64,000 nt of DNA from Planctomycetota bacterium (GTDB lineage: Bacteria; Planctomycetota; UBA8742; UBA2392): positions 1,860,001 through 1,924,000 of the forward strand of contig JACKID010000001.1 in assembly GCA_020638675.1 (NCBI GenBank), written 5' to 3'. Below are positions 32,931-42,336 of this stretch, piece by piece. A model generated the notes under the pieces. The model did no database searches, was not told the origin of the DNA, and saw only the letters and a list, made by a program, of their open reading frames with translations. A program made the translations under genes and the position numbers. The stretch's first letter is position 1. Each line of letters starts with the position of its first letter.

Positions 32931-34142
32931 CTAGTAGATCGTTTTGATTTCCGCGCCCGGGTACATGGTGTGGAGGATGCGGTCGGCGTCCCAGCCCGCC
33001 TTGGCCATCCCACGTGCGCTCCACTGGCACATTCCGCAGCCGTGCCCGTAGCCCTTGCCGGAGAACTCCCACTCGTCGCCGTTCTTGACGGCGGTGAAGT
33101 TCGTGCTGAACAGGCCCAGCGCCTGCCTGACCACGAAGGCGTCAGCGACCTTGTGGTGCCCGGTGCGGTCGTACAGCTTGACGGTGATGGCGTGACCACT
33201 GGCGCTGATCTTGTCGGCGTCAATGCGAATCACGTCGGTGGGGGAGATGCCTTTCTCGATGAATCGTGCCCGTACTTCGGCCGCGGTCATGGTCACGTTC
33301 CAGGAAGCCTTGGGGCTGTCCTTGTCGAAATCGCCTAGGTCCACGCCCATCAGGGGCTCGATGGTTTCCTCGATGCCGAAGGCCGTGTACGGGTCGACCG
33401 TGTGCCCGCCGCTGGTGCTGTGGAAATAGGCGCGGAAGCCCTGCCCGTGATAGGTCAGCACTTGCCCGGTAGTCTCCTGGCGGGCGGCCAGCACGTTGGC
33501 GGTTTCACGCCACAGCTTCGGGTTGTCCGAGGGGCCGACGCCGCCGTAGACTTGGTACTGGGTCGTGTCATCGACGTCCCAGCCACGTCCGGCGCCGCGT
33601 GCGTGCTCCATCTCGAACAGTGCATAAGTGCGGGAAGCGACGGCCTGGGCCTTGAGCGCCTCCACCGGCCACCCGGCGATCATCTCCCAGCCGACTACGC
33701 CGGCGACGTACTGCTCGAGATCGACTACGTTGACAACCTCCCAGCCGCCGCCGATTGCGACAAAACGCAGCTTGCCGCGGTAGATGCGACCGTCGATGTC
33801 GAAGTGCGTCGGGCGTGCCGCCGGCTCAATCTCGATGCTGGCCGCGCTGCCCAGCTCGCCGGCCGATACGCGCCCGGCGCTGACAGACATGGTGATCTTG
33901 CCTTCGGTCTCGATGCGCCGCCCGTCGATGGTTACGACCGCCTTGCCGGCGTCCACGATCGAAGTATCCGCCTTGCTCGGTTTTGCCAGCTTGACGCGGA
34001 TCAGCGGGGCCGCACCATAGGAGGGGATCGGCGCGAGAAGCTCGCTCTCGCCTTTGTCGCGCGTCGGTTGTGTGCACGACGCAATCAACACGGCGAGGAT
34101 CGAGCTGAACATAAGCGTTGGCAGGGCGTTTACTCGTAACAT
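32931..34142 (-). CDS. SpoIID/LytB-domain lipoprotein
   Basis: A 403-residue lipoprotein with lipobox LIASC (Cys at about 23). The SpoIID domain starts around residue 140: VVDLEQYVAGVVGWEM, WPVEALKAQAVASRTYALFE, YFHSTSGGHT and the end GYGHGCGMCQWSARGMAKAG...ILHTMYPGAEI. SpoIID acts as a lytic transglycosylase on peptidoglycan in sporulating bacteria. In non-sporulating Gram-negatives the role is general cell-wall remodelling. The usual GVGMSQ reads GCGMCQ here, with two Cys. I chose the ATG at 34142, with AGGAG 7 nt upstream; the longer frame lacks the signal peptide at its start. Confidence 0.85.
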   Translation of the reverse strand: MLRVNALPTLMFSSILAVLIASCTQPTRDKGESELLAPIPSYGAAPLIRVKLAKPSKADTSIVDAGKAVVTIDGRRIETEGKITMSVSAGRVSAGELGSAASIEIEPAARPTHFDIDGRIYRGKLRFVAIGGGWEVVNVVDLEQYVAGVVGWEMIAGWPVEALKAQAVASRTYALFEMEHARGAGRGWDVDDTTQYQVYGGVGPSDNPKLWRETANVLAARQETTGQVLTYHGQGFRAYFHSTSGGHTVDPYTAFGIEETIEPLMGVDLGDFDKDSPKASWNVTMTAAEVRARFIEKGISPTDVIRIDADKISASGHAITVKLYDRTGHHKVADAFVVRQALGLFSTNFTAVKNGDEWEFSGKGYGHGCGMCQWSARGMAKAGWDADRILHTMYPGAEIKTIY

Positions 34143-34239
34143 GCGAGGCTCCTGGACAGACTTGCGGCATCCATTCGGGCGCCGAGATTGCGGCACCTCG
34201 TGCCTTTATCGGCCGTAGGGCGTCGCGGGCTTTAGATTT

Positions 34240-36615
34240 ATGGCTTTGCACTTCCTACAGCCCTGGCTGGTGATTGCGGCCGCCGCGATAGCGGTTGCCT
34301 CGGGCGCCCTCGCGTGGCGGACGCGCCGTGCCGCGCCGATGATGTTCGCGCTGGCCGCGGCATCCTTCTTTCTGGCGGGTGCACGCCCGCAGTTGGGCTC
34401 AAAGCCGGAGGACGTTCGCCATGCGCTGGTCATCGACGTCAGTGGATCGATGGAGGCGCGTAAGCTGGATGCCGATGCGCTGGCAGCCATCGATTTGCCG
34501 CCCGGCCACAGCTTCGTGCGCTTTGAATTGTCTGACGCGCTTCGCGCTCGCGGCGGCGCGCACGGACAGGGCACCGACTATGCCCGACTGGCAGATGTCG
34601 CCGCAGACAAACAGATCAACGGCGAGATCGTGCTGGTAACCGACGGCCAGGGCCCGCTTGACGCCCTGTATGAGGCCGTCAATCCCCACAGGTTGATTCT
34701 GCTTCGCGCGCCCGCGCCTGACAGCCCCGATGCAGCGGTTGTCGCCGTGACCGCGCCAACGTCGGCCGCGCCGGGCAGCAACGTCGGGCTGACCGCGACG
34801 ATCTACTGCGACCGGGCTGCCGATGTCCCGTGGCGGCTGCTGGAGGGAAGCACAGTGATCGCCTCCGGGACGCGCCGCGTTCCCGCAGGTCTTGCCACCC
34901 CGGTTGATTGCGCCTGCGCAATGCCGGAGGGCGGGCTCGTGCGTTTGCGGTTCGTGCTATCGCTTCCCGAGGATCGCGAGTCGCGCAACGATGAAGCTTC
35001 GGTTTCCGTGCTGGTCGGCGGCAAGCGACGGATCGACTACTGCAACGATTTCAGCGCCCCCGATGGGGGAGACGCGCTGCTTGCGCTGCTGCGTTCCGAT
35101 CCATCCAACGACGTGCGTGTGCGCGACGATCTCCCGCTTACGCGCGCAGAGCTCGCGGCCACCGATGTGGTGTTCATCAACAACCTTTCACTGGGATCGA
35201 CCCACCGGGCGCGCGAGGAATTGAAGGAGCTTGCCGACTGGGCAAGTTCCGGCGGGCGACTGTTCATGGCGGGAACGGACGGCGCATTTGGGCCGGGTGG
35301 ATATCGGGGGACGGCAATAGAGGGCGTGATGCCCGTGCGCTTCCGGCCTGAGGACGCGCCGCCGCACAAGACGCTTTTGCTGTTGGATGTCTCGGCATCC
35401 ATGAATGATCCGCTCGCGGGCGGCGGGACCAAGCTGGCGCGCCTGAGAGAGGCGGCCGATCGTGTGCTGGACTCACTTGGCGAGGCTGACAGCGCGGCCG
35501 TTGTCGGGTTTCGGTCCGGGCTGGTGGGCGACGTCGTGTTCCGGGCGCCAGAATCTTCGGAGCTCCGAAACGAAGTTGACGCGCTCACGGCCGACGGATC
35601 CACGCACATCGCAACGACGCTGCGCCAGGCGATTTCGTTGTTCAGCGATGCCGACGACGGCGCGCGCATCCTGTTGATCAGCGACGGGCAGGACGTCGAG
35701 AAAGCCGGGCAGGCAGCGTTTGAGGACCTGGCGACGGACCTGCGCTCGAAGAAAATCCAGCTCGACATCGTGCTTACCGACGCGGGTGAAATCGACTGGG
35801 TGAACTGGATGCTGTCGAAGCCGCCCGAGTCGAGCGTGCGCCTGTGGGCGACAGGCGACGGGTTCGAGGGGCTGCTCGATCTTCTCGACCGAACGCTGGC
35901 AGGCGGCGACGCGGAGTGGATCGTAACCGAGGACTCGATGGTCCCGGGGGCTGCAACGCCGCTGCCTCGCTTCGTGCGATGCGCGCCACGGCGTGACGCG
36001 TCGGTCACAACGGCGCTGTCCACCACGTACGAGCAACGAAGCTATCCGCTGCTTGCGTGGCGGCAGCTGGTCGGGCGTACGGGCTGCCTGTGCACCGATT
36101 CCTGGGGCGGAAGCCGGATGGCCGAGTTCTGGGGGGATGATCGCTTCCAGAGTGAGCTTAGCCGTGCAGTCGAATTCGTGCTGGCAGGGGCCGGAAGTGT
36201 ACGGCTTGTGCTGAATCCTCTGCCGGAAGGCGCGGAGCTGGTCTGGACTGGCGCCGCCGAGGCGCCCGCCAACGATCTTCGGCTGGAGCCACGCGGCACA
36301 GCGCGGCTGGATGCCCCGGGACGTTGGCTGCTGGACTGGCCGGCGGGCGACGAGCTGCGAGTATTCGATGGGGAGCAGTTATTGCAGCGCATCCCGCTGC
36401 CGAAGCTGGTTCCGCCGGAATTGCGCGCAACCGGCGACGACGAGGTGTTCTTCAGCACGGCGGAAGAAGGCGGAATCCGGGTGTTCAGCAGTCTCGCCGC
36501 GTGGAAGCCGAGGCGCGTGGTCGAATCTGGCGAGGAGCCCACGGACGTAACCTGGCTGCCCGCATTGCTGGCGATGCTGTTGTTACTCACCGGCTTTGCA
36601 CTGCGCCGCCGCTAG
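34240..36615 (+). CDS. Membrane protein with two vWA domains (BatA-like)
   Basis: 791 residues. Two N-terminal hydrophobic spans (about 8-26 and 33-46) are followed by a vWA-like segment with MIDAS VIDVSGSME (D66-S70). A long beta-rich region has a Rossmann-like part (VVFINNLSLGSTHRAREEL, SSGGRLFMAGTDGAFG). A second complete vWA begins with LLLLDVSASM (about 383) and includes ILLISDGQD. A final span lies near 770-790 with RRR after it. The layout recalls BatA/BatB-type aerotolerance proteins and the paired vWA/amidotransferase-like membrane proteins of Planctomycetes. Usually an AAA MoxR gene is adjacent; none is here. It is probably a periplasm-facing metal-dependent binding platform. Confidence 0.75.
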   Translation: MALHFLQPWLVIAAAAIAVASGALAWRTRRAAPMMFALAAASFFLAGARPQLGSKPEDVRHALVIDVSGSMEARKLDADALAAIDLPPGHSFVRFELSDALRARGGAHGQGTDYARLADVAADKQINGEIVLVTDGQGPLDALYEAVNPHRLILLRAPAPDSPDAAVVAVTAPTSAAPGSNVGLTATIYCDRAADVPWRLLEGSTVIASGTRRVPAGLATPVDCACAMPEGGLVRLRFVLSLPEDRESRNDEASVSVLVGGKRRIDYCNDFSAPDGGDALLALLRSDPSNDVRVRDDLPLTRAELAATDVVFINNLSLGSTHRAREELKELADWASSGGRLFMAGTDGAFGPGGYRGTAIEGVMPVRFRPEDAPPHKTLLLLDVSASMNDPLAGGGTKLARLREAADRVLDSLGEADSAAVVGFRSGLVGDVVFRAPESSELRNEVDALTADGSTHIATTLRQAISLFSDADDGARILLISDGQDVEKAGQAAFEDLATDLRSKKIQLDIVLTDAGEIDWVNWMLSKPPESSVRLWATGDGFEGLLDLLDRTLAGGDAEWIVTEDSMVPGAATPLPRFVRCAPRRDASVTTALSTTYEQRSYPLLAWRQLVGRTGCLCTDSWGGSRMAEFWGDDRFQSELSRAVEFVLAGAGSVRLVLNPLPEGAELVWTGAAEAPANDLRLEPRGTARLDAPGRWLLDWPAGDELRVFDGEQLLQRIPLPKLVPPELRATGDDEVFFSTAEEGGIRVFSSLAAWKPRRVVESGEEPTDVTWLPALLAMLLLLTGFALRRR

Positions 36616-36821
36616 AGCTCGTCGACAATGCACTCAATGATGTCGTTGCCGAGCTTGCGGAACGCCTTGCTGAGCTCGCCGTGCAGGTCGCCGGTACCGT
36701 GCCGTATCTGCGCATGGATCACGGCCGTCACCAGCTTGACACCGCTGCTGTAGTCGTCCCAGCGTACGTTGAACTGGGCCATTGCGCGGGTCTTGATGCC
36801 CGCCTTGTCGCGAATCGCCAT
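36612..36821 (-). CDS. Small conserved-looking cytoplasmic protein
   Basis: 69 residues, not recognised. An N-terminus rich in charged residues (MAIRDKAGIKTRAMAQFNVR) precedes WDDYSSGVKLVTAVIHAQIR and a helical C-terminus (GELSKAFRKLGNDIIECIVDEL). GGAGG lies 6 nt before the ATG at 36821, a strong sign that it is translated. The stop overlaps that of the convergent vWA gene by 3 bases. It has no signal peptide or membrane span. Confidence 0.6.
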   Translation of the reverse strand: MAIRDKAGIKTRAMAQFNVRWDDYSSGVKLVTAVIHAQIRHGTGDLHGELSKAFRKLGNDIIECIVDEL

Positions 36822-36843
36822 GGTAGCCTCCGGGGTTAAAACG

Positions 36844-36871
36844 AACGGGTCGGCGCTGACGCCGACCCGTT
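36844..36871 (-). terminator. 12-bp terminator of the beta-propeller lipoprotein gene
   Basis: Perfect 12-bp stem (36844-36855 with 36860-36871) with a CTGA loop, followed on the minus strand by TTTT. It lies 16 bases after the stop at 36887. Confidence 0.8.
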
Positions 36872-36886
36872 CCGGTTCTGCAGTGC

Positions 36887-38521
36887 TTACTTGCCGCCGG
36901 CGCTGCGGTTCTTGTCGCCGTAGGCCTTGAAGACGTAGCCGTCCTTGGTGCCAAGGTAGATCGCGCGATCGCGTTCTTCCATGCTGCCGCGGACAAAGGC
37001 GAAGTCTGCGAGGTTCAGGTTCCACTCCGGGCGCTCAAGCCGGCCGGTGTCGAGGTCGAGTACGCGAAGCTCGCGGTTGATGGTACGCAGCGCGTCTTCG
37101 TCGCGGACGATGCGCCCGTCGGCCTTCATGCGGGCCTTCTCGTTCTCGGTCAGGAAGTCTTCGAACTCTTCATACAGAACGTACGCGCGGTTGTTGTGCA
37201 GCATCAGGACCTGCTGGCCAACGTCCGGCTCGCTCCAGATCGGGTCGATGTTCCACGGGGTCTTCGGGTCGCCGTCCACCAGGTGGTACACCGGGCGGTC
37301 ATTCGGCACATCGACGACTTCGTAGCGGTAGGCGCACAGCTTGCCCGGGCGGGTGGCGGCGCGCTTCACCATGGTCTTGCCGTCGTCGCCGACCACGTCG
37401 CGGTCGTACAGCTCAAGCGTGTGCACGAAGACCCAGTTGTCCTCGACAAAGACCTTGCCGTACGGAATGCCGTCCGTTGTCAGCACCCAGGCCGCTTCGC
37501 CTGACTTCTGCCATGCGAAGAGCTGCCCGATGTCGCTGCCCACGAAACACAGGTCGTCCTTGATGACGGGCGGCGTGCGCGAGTGCGCCTCAAGATACGG
37601 GCTGGCGCGGTATTCGCCGCTTTGGGCGTCGACCATGTACAGGTAGTGGTTGTTGTTGACGAAGGCCACAGTCTCACGGTCCGCTGCGGGCTGCATGGCG
37701 ATCTGCATGAACTTTTCGGTCACGCCCTGCCCGACCTTCGGGAATGCCCAGCTGTCGGCGCCCTGTCCGTTGCCGCGGGCGTTCATGGGCAAACCGCGCA
37801 TGGAGTTGCTGTTCGTTGCCGGAACAAACACGTGCGTGTCGTTGCTGGCGGGCGGCGCGCTCGGGAACGTGTCGCCCTCGAAGCGGCCCATGCTGACGAG
37901 GCGTGACTCGCCTTCGCGCGGGGTCGACATGCGGTCGTAGCTCTGGTACTGGCCGTCGCGGTTCATGAACACGATGCAGTTGCGCGTCGGCAGCGGGTCG
38001 TAGTTCACGCGCTGCTCAAGCACCGTCTTCCAGTGCAGCGTGAAGTCGTAGGCGTCGATGCTCCAGATGTGATTCTGGCCCTTGTCGGCGTCGACCACGA
38101 GAATCTCATCGCGCACGTCGTCGTGGATGATGTGCAGCTCGCGGATTACCACGGGCTGGCGGCGCTGCGGGCCGGTCAGGTCGTAGTACTTCATGCGCAG
38201 CGGCAATTCCGCAAGTTGGGCTGCGTAGTAGCTGCTGGGCTGGCGCGTCGTGGGGTCGCCCGCATACAGGTTGCTGATGCGGTCGCGCTCGCGACGCTCA
38301 CCGGGCGTTTTGTCCTGGTCGCTTGAACGATCGCCAGAGGACTCGTCACGACGCCGGTTCGGGTCGTTCTCGAGTCGATCGTCACCACCGCCCCAGAGTG
38401 AGCCGGTCGGAATGAAAACCGGGCCACAGCCTGCGGCAAAGAAGGTCAGGGCGAGGCAGCCCAAGCCCAGCGCGGTACCAGAGATACGCACGCGCAGGCG
38501 CCGAAATGGATTCTGCGGCAT
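36887..38521 (-). CDS. PQQ-like beta-propeller lipoprotein
   Basis: 544 residues with a signal peptide and lipobox FAAGC (Cys at about 32). A low-complexity charged stretch (45-85, rich in Asp, Arg and Glu) follows. The rest is built from repeated beta-blades with W or Y at regular distances (HIWSIDAYDFTLHWKTVLEQ, HYLYMVDAQSGEYRASPYLE, GQLFAWQKSGEAAWVL, RELRVLDLDTGRLE, AIYLGTKDGYVFKAYG). This is the BamB/PQQ-dehydrogenase-like propeller pattern. No PQQ-binding residues can be assigned, so a scaffold or binding role is more likely than an enzyme. It could be BamB-like, but no other Bam gene is near. Confidence 0.7.
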   Translation of the reverse strand: MPQNPFRRLRVRISGTALGLGCLALTFFAAGCGPVFIPTGSLWGGGDDRLENDPNRRRDESSGDRSSDQDKTPGERRERDRISNLYAGDPTTRQPSSYYAAQLAELPLRMKYYDLTGPQRRQPVVIRELHIIHDDVRDEILVVDADKGQNHIWSIDAYDFTLHWKTVLEQRVNYDPLPTRNCIVFMNRDGQYQSYDRMSTPREGESRLVSMGRFEGDTFPSAPPASNDTHVFVPATNSNSMRGLPMNARGNGQGADSWAFPKVGQGVTEKFMQIAMQPAADRETVAFVNNNHYLYMVDAQSGEYRASPYLEAHSRTPPVIKDDLCFVGSDIGQLFAWQKSGEAAWVLTTDGIPYGKVFVEDNWVFVHTLELYDRDVVGDDGKTMVKRAATRPGKLCAYRYEVVDVPNDRPVYHLVDGDPKTPWNIDPIWSEPDVGQQVLMLHNNRAYVLYEEFEDFLTENEKARMKADGRIVRDEDALRTINRELRVLDLDTGRLERPEWNLNLADFAFVRGSMEERDRAIYLGTKDGYVFKAYGDKNRSAGGK

Positions 38522-38582
38522 TAACGGACACTCGGATTGATGCCAGGGGGGCTAACGGATTCTCACTTCGCTACGCTCTACG

Positions 38583-38834
38583 TCAACCTTTGTCGCAGTC
38601 ACGCAGGTTGATTTTGTGCTTCTGCTCGTAGCTGCGAAGTGTCTCTATGCGCTCCAGATCTTCCTCGATCCGGTTCACAAGCTTGAAAATGTAGGGCCGA
38701 CCTTTCAGGCGATTCTTCAGGTCGTCGACCATCTTGTCCCACGAGCCCATGTAAAGCTCGTCACGCAGGACCAGCAACATCTTCGCCTCTTCCGAGAGGC
38801 CTTCATAATAGGTTTGGTGGGCAGGGTCGACCAT
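38583..38834 (-). CDS. Small hypothetical helical protein
   Basis: 83 residues, family not recognised. It is mostly helical and charged: YYEGLSEEAKMLLVLRDELY, SWDKMVDDLKNRLKG, then RIEEDLERIETLRSYEQKHK. There is no signal peptide or membrane span. The ATG at 38834 has GAGG 4 bases upstream and is preferred to a start 13 codons earlier. It precedes the beta-propeller lipoprotein gene by 61 bases on the same strand and may share its transcript. Confidence 0.55.
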   Translation of the reverse strand: MVDPAHQTYYEGLSEEAKMLLVLRDELYMGSWDKMVDDLKNRLKGRPYIFKLVNRIEEDLERIETLRSYEQKHKINLRDCDKG

Positions 38835-38985
38835 CGCGCCTCTGTAATGGATTGTCCACGGACCAGCCGTCAATGACGAACTGTAACTGACACTCTATAG
38901 CTTGTATACATTCCTCGTCAAATACCGGGTTGGAGGGCGCTGGCTGACCCGGTACCCTTTGCCTTCCCAGACGCAGGAGTGATCC

Positions 38986-39828
38986 ATGGCAGGCCCCGCA
39001 CCACAGTCACAGCAGCCCTACGGCTCGCCCCAGCAGCCTGTGCCACAGTACGCACCACCGGGCAAGCAGAGGGGCAGCGTCGCCCCGAAGGTCTGGGGCG
39101 TGATCCTGCTGATTTTCGGGCTCCTGGCAGGCTTCGGCTTCATCAGCAGCCTGGTCACCCTGGGCGGCGGCATCAGCGGCTCGACCTTCGCGCCGGGCAT
39201 CTCGCCTGAGGTCAAGCAGGAGATGGACCGCATGACGGCCGAGATGATCAGCGACATGAAAGGTCGCTGGAGCTTCTGGCTGAACATGGCCGGCGACGGC
39301 GTGGTCATGGTGCTGTCGTTCATGGCCGGCATCTGGCTGGTGTTCAAGCCAAAGCCGCTGGGGCGAAAGCTGGCGATTGCACGTGCGCTGCTGGTTCTGG
39401 CGCTGGTGCCGGTAGCGGGCTACGAGGGCGTCAAAGCCATCGAGGGCCAGCTCGAGTCGCAGGCCCGCATCATGAAGCTGAGCACTGAGGACGCCATCAA
39501 GAAGCAGGAAGCGTCCAACCCGTCCGCCAACCAGGAAGAAGCCGAGCGCAGGCGCAAGAGCGCCGAAAAGGCGATGGATTCCATGCAGCCGTTCGTGAAA
39601 GGCGCCAGCTACGGCGTGGTGATCATCACCAGCATCGGCGTGCTGATCATCAATGCGCTCCTGCTGTTCTTCATGACCCGCCCGGCCGTGAAGGAGTATC
39701 TCGAAAGCGTCGAATCGGGCGGCGATAACTCGATCCCGGGCTATGACCCGTCGATGGGGCTGATGAAAGGCCCGCCGCCGGGTGCGCAGCCGCCGCCGAA
39801 TCAACCGCCGCAGTCACCCCCTGTGTAG
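38986..39828 (+). CDS. Four-span membrane protein with proline-rich ends
   Basis: 280 residues, not recognised. A Pro/Gln-rich cytoplasmic-looking N-terminus (1-32) precedes four hydrophobic spans: VWGVILLIFGLLAGFGFISS, LNMAGDGVVMVLSFMAGIWL, AIARALLVLALVPVAGY and YGVVIITSIGVLIINALLLF. Long amphipathic helical loops lie between them. The second loop contains a Glu/Arg-rich stretch (NQEEAERRRKSAEKAMDSM). The C-terminus is again Pro-rich (PPPGAQPPPNQPPQSPPV). AGGAG lies 7 nt before the ATG at 38986. The architecture is common in Planctomycetes, but no function can be assigned. Confidence 0.6.
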   Translation: MAGPAPQSQQPYGSPQQPVPQYAPPGKQRGSVAPKVWGVILLIFGLLAGFGFISSLVTLGGGISGSTFAPGISPEVKQEMDRMTAEMISDMKGRWSFWLNMAGDGVVMVLSFMAGIWLVFKPKPLGRKLAIARALLVLALVPVAGYEGVKAIEGQLESQARIMKLSTEDAIKKQEASNPSANQEEAERRRKSAEKAMDSMQPFVKGASYGVVIITSIGVLIINALLLFFMTRPAVKEYLESVESGGDNSIPGYDPSMGLMKGPPPGAQPPPNQPPQSPPV

Positions 39829-39927
39829 GCGGACCATATTGGCTATAAGCCTTGCCGCCTGCACGCCGAAGCGCGCGGCGCGAAGGAGTGTCCTTGTTGA
39901 GGACGCAGAGACCACTGAAAGGATGAG

Positions 39928-41199
39928 ATGACGACGACTCAGACGAAGGGCGACATCAAGGATGCCGGGCTGAAGGCCATGGGCATCCAGCGCATTGAAT
40001 GGGCCGAGGCGGACATGCCCGTGCTGCGCGCGGTCAAAGAGAAGTTCGCCAAGGAACAGCCGCTCAAGGGCATCAAGATGGGCTGCTGCTTGCACGTCAC
40101 CACGGAGACTGCGAACCTGGTTCGCACACTCAAGGCCGGCGGCGCGGAAGTGTTTCTTTGCGCCTCCAACCCGCTCAGCACCCAGGACGACGTCGCCGCT
40201 GCGCTGACGCACGAGTACGGCATCGAGACCTTCGCGATCAAGGGCGAAGATAACGACACCTACTACAAGCACCTGAACTCGGTGCTCGACCAGAAGCCCA
40301 ACGTCACGATGGACGACGGGGCCGACCTGGTAACGCTGATCCTCACCAAGCGCGCCGAGCTGTCAGAGCACGTGGTCGCTTCCATGGAAGAAACCACCAC
40401 CGGCATTATCCGCCTGCGCGCCATGGAAAAGGAAGGCGTGCTGAAATTCCCGGTGATCGCCGTGAACGACGCGGACTGCAAGCACCTGTTTGACAACCGC
40501 TACGGCACAGGCCAGAGCACCGTGGACGGCATCATCCGCGCCACCAACCGTCTGTTTGCCGGCCGCGTCGTGGTCACCGTCGGCTACGGCTGGTGCGGGC
40601 GCGGCTTTGCCATGCGCTCGCGCGGCATGGGCGCGCGCGTGATCGTCACCGAGATCGACCCGGTCAAGGCCCTGGAAGCGGTCATGGACGGCTTCGAAGT
40701 CATGCCTATGGCCGAGGCCGCCAAGATCGGCGACATCTTCTGCACGCTGACCGGCAACAAGCACGTCATCGACGTCGAGCACTTCAAGGCGATGAAGCCG
40801 GGCGCGATCTCCTGCAACAGCGGCCACTTCGACAATGAGCTGAACCTGGCCGGCCTCGCCAAGCTGGCCAAGAAGGTCGGCACGCCGAAGCCGTTCGTGG
40901 ACCAGTGGGAGCTGCCGAGCGGCAACACCATCTTCACGCTCGCCGAAGGCCGTCTCGTGAACCTGTCCGCCGCCGAAGGCCACCCGGCCAACGTGATGGA
41001 CATGAGTTTCGCCGTGCAGGCGCTCGCCAGCGAGTACGCGGTGAAGCACCAGAAGAGCCTCGACAACAAGGTCCACAACCTGCCGCGTGAAGTGGACGAG
41101 TGGGTCGCCACATTGAAGCTCGAAACCATGGGGGTCGGTATCGACACACTGACGCCCGAGCAGCAAAAGTACCTCGCCAGCTGGCAGGAAGGCACCTGA
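39928..41199 (+). CDS. ahcY: Adenosylhomocysteinase
   Basis: Hydrolyses S-adenosylhomocysteine to adenosine and homocysteine, using bound NAD. The Rossmann motif is VVVTVGYGWCGRGFAMRSRG. Substrate-site elements are LHVTTETANL, the catalytic MEETTTGIIRL, FPVIAVNDADCKHLFDNRYG and SCNSGHFDNEL. At 423 residues it is the shorter prokaryotic form without the ~40-residue insert, and the C-terminal KPDHYRY of the longer form is replaced by EQQKYLASW. It is followed by a strong terminator and then a SAM-dependent methyltransferase, whose by-product it recycles. Confidence 0.96.
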   Translation: MTTTQTKGDIKDAGLKAMGIQRIEWAEADMPVLRAVKEKFAKEQPLKGIKMGCCLHVTTETANLVRTLKAGGAEVFLCASNPLSTQDDVAAALTHEYGIETFAIKGEDNDTYYKHLNSVLDQKPNVTMDDGADLVTLILTKRAELSEHVVASMEETTTGIIRLRAMEKEGVLKFPVIAVNDADCKHLFDNRYGTGQSTVDGIIRATNRLFAGRVVVTVGYGWCGRGFAMRSRGMGARVIVTEIDPVKALEAVMDGFEVMPMAEAAKIGDIFCTLTGNKHVIDVEHFKAMKPGAISCNSGHFDNELNLAGLAKLAKKVGTPKPFVDQWELPSGNTIFTLAEGRLVNLSAAEGHPANVMDMSFAVQALASEYAVKHQKSLDNKVHNLPREVDEWVATLKLETMGVGIDTLTPEQQKYLASWQEGT

Positions 41200-41217
41200 T
41201 CGGGATTGCAGCAATCC

Positions 41218-41247
41218 AAAGGCGCTCCCTCGGGAGCGCCTTTTTTT
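41218..41247 (+). terminator. Rho-independent terminator after ahcY
   Basis: An 11-bp stem (41218-41228 with 41233-41243) with CTCG loop, running into seven T residues at 41241-41247. It closes the ahcY transcript. Confidence 0.92.
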
Positions 41248-41317
41248 GTTTGAGTGGGCGTTGAAACAGCTATGAAGTGTCTCGATAGTCATTCCGGCTT
41301 CAACCACAGGAGCAGTT

Positions 41318-42334
41318 ATGACAGGCCCCGCAGATCTTCCGCCGCCCGTGCAACTCTTGCAGTCGATGTTTGGCTTCATGGTTACGAAGTGCCTGTCGGC
41401 CGTGGCGTACCACAATATTCCTGACGCGCTGAAGGACGGGCCGCTCTATTACACCGACCTGGCAAGCGTCACCGGCACGGACCAGCGCGCGCTGCACCGC
41501 GTCATGCGCATGCTCAGCTCCGCGGGCATGTTCAAGGAGACTGAGCCGGGTACGTTCGCGCTGACGCCCGCAACCGAGCTGTTGTGCGCCGACGCGCCGG
41601 GCAGCATGCGCGACATGGCCGTCATGATCACTTCGCCTTCACACTGGCTGCCGTGGGGGCGCATGGAGGACACGCTCAAGACCGGCGAATCCGGCCCGCA
41701 GCACGCCTTCGGCGTCGACTTCTTCGGCTGGTGCCAGCGCGAAGAGAACAGCGAGCAGTGGGAAATCTTCAACGCCGCGATGACCAGTTTCTCGTCCGGC
41801 ACCAGTCACGCGGTCGCGGACGCGTTCGATTTCAGCGGCTTCAAGCACATCGTCGACATCGGCGGCGGCCACGGCTACTTCCTCAAGACCATCCTTGAGA
41901 AGGCGCCGCACGCCAAGGGCACGCTGTTCGACCTGCCGGGTGTGGTTGAGGGCGCGGACGCCAAAAAGCTCGGCGACCGGATCGAGCCGCAAAGCGGCGA
42001 CTTCTTCAAGGCCGTCCCCGCAGGCGGCGACTGCTACACCCTGAAACACATCATCCACGACTGGGGTGATGAGCAGAGCATCACGATCCTCAAGAACATC
42101 GCAGCCGGCATGGCGACGGATGGCCGCGTGCTGCTGATCGAGACCGTCATGCCCGACAGCCCCGAGCCGCACCCGGCCAAGTTCATGGACGTCAACATGC
42201 TCGCCATGACCGAAGGCGGCTGCGAGCGAACGGAAAAGGAATACACCAACCTGTTCGCCAAGGCCGGGCTCAAGCTGGTCAAGATCCACCCAACCGCCAG
42301 CCCCATGAGCGTGATCGAAGCCGCGAAGGCGTAG
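41318..42334 (+). CDS. SAM-dependent O-methyltransferase (plant/AcOMT-like family)
   Basis: 338 residues of the small-molecule O-methyltransferase family. It has an N-terminal dimerisation/winged-helix domain (TDQRALHRVMRMLSSAGMF), the SAM motif HIVDIGGGHGYFLKTIL, GTLFDLPGVVEGA, SGDFFKAVP and the catalytic-base region LKHIIHDWGDEQS with the conserved His. The C-terminal domain follows the family (LIETVMPDSPEPHPAKFMD). Natural substrates in the family are phenols or polyketides; this one is unknown. It lies downstream of ahcY, separated by a terminator. Confidence 0.85.
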   Translation: MTGPADLPPPVQLLQSMFGFMVTKCLSAVAYHNIPDALKDGPLYYTDLASVTGTDQRALHRVMRMLSSAGMFKETEPGTFALTPATELLCADAPGSMRDMAVMITSPSHWLPWGRMEDTLKTGESGPQHAFGVDFFGWCQREENSEQWEIFNAAMTSFSSGTSHAVADAFDFSGFKHIVDIGGGHGYFLKTILEKAPHAKGTLFDLPGVVEGADAKKLGDRIEPQSGDFFKAVPAGGDCYTLKHIIHDWGDEQSITILKNIAAGMATDGRVLLIETVMPDSPEPHPAKFMDVNMLAMTEGGCERTEKEYTNLFAKAGLKLVKIHPTASPMSVIEAAKA

Positions 42335-42336
42335 CA

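Noticed and set aside
39829..39927. SAH riboswitch before ahcY
   Set aside because: I looked for the conserved core of the SAH riboswitch and did not find it; only a small 6-bp hairpin at 39890-39904 is visible.
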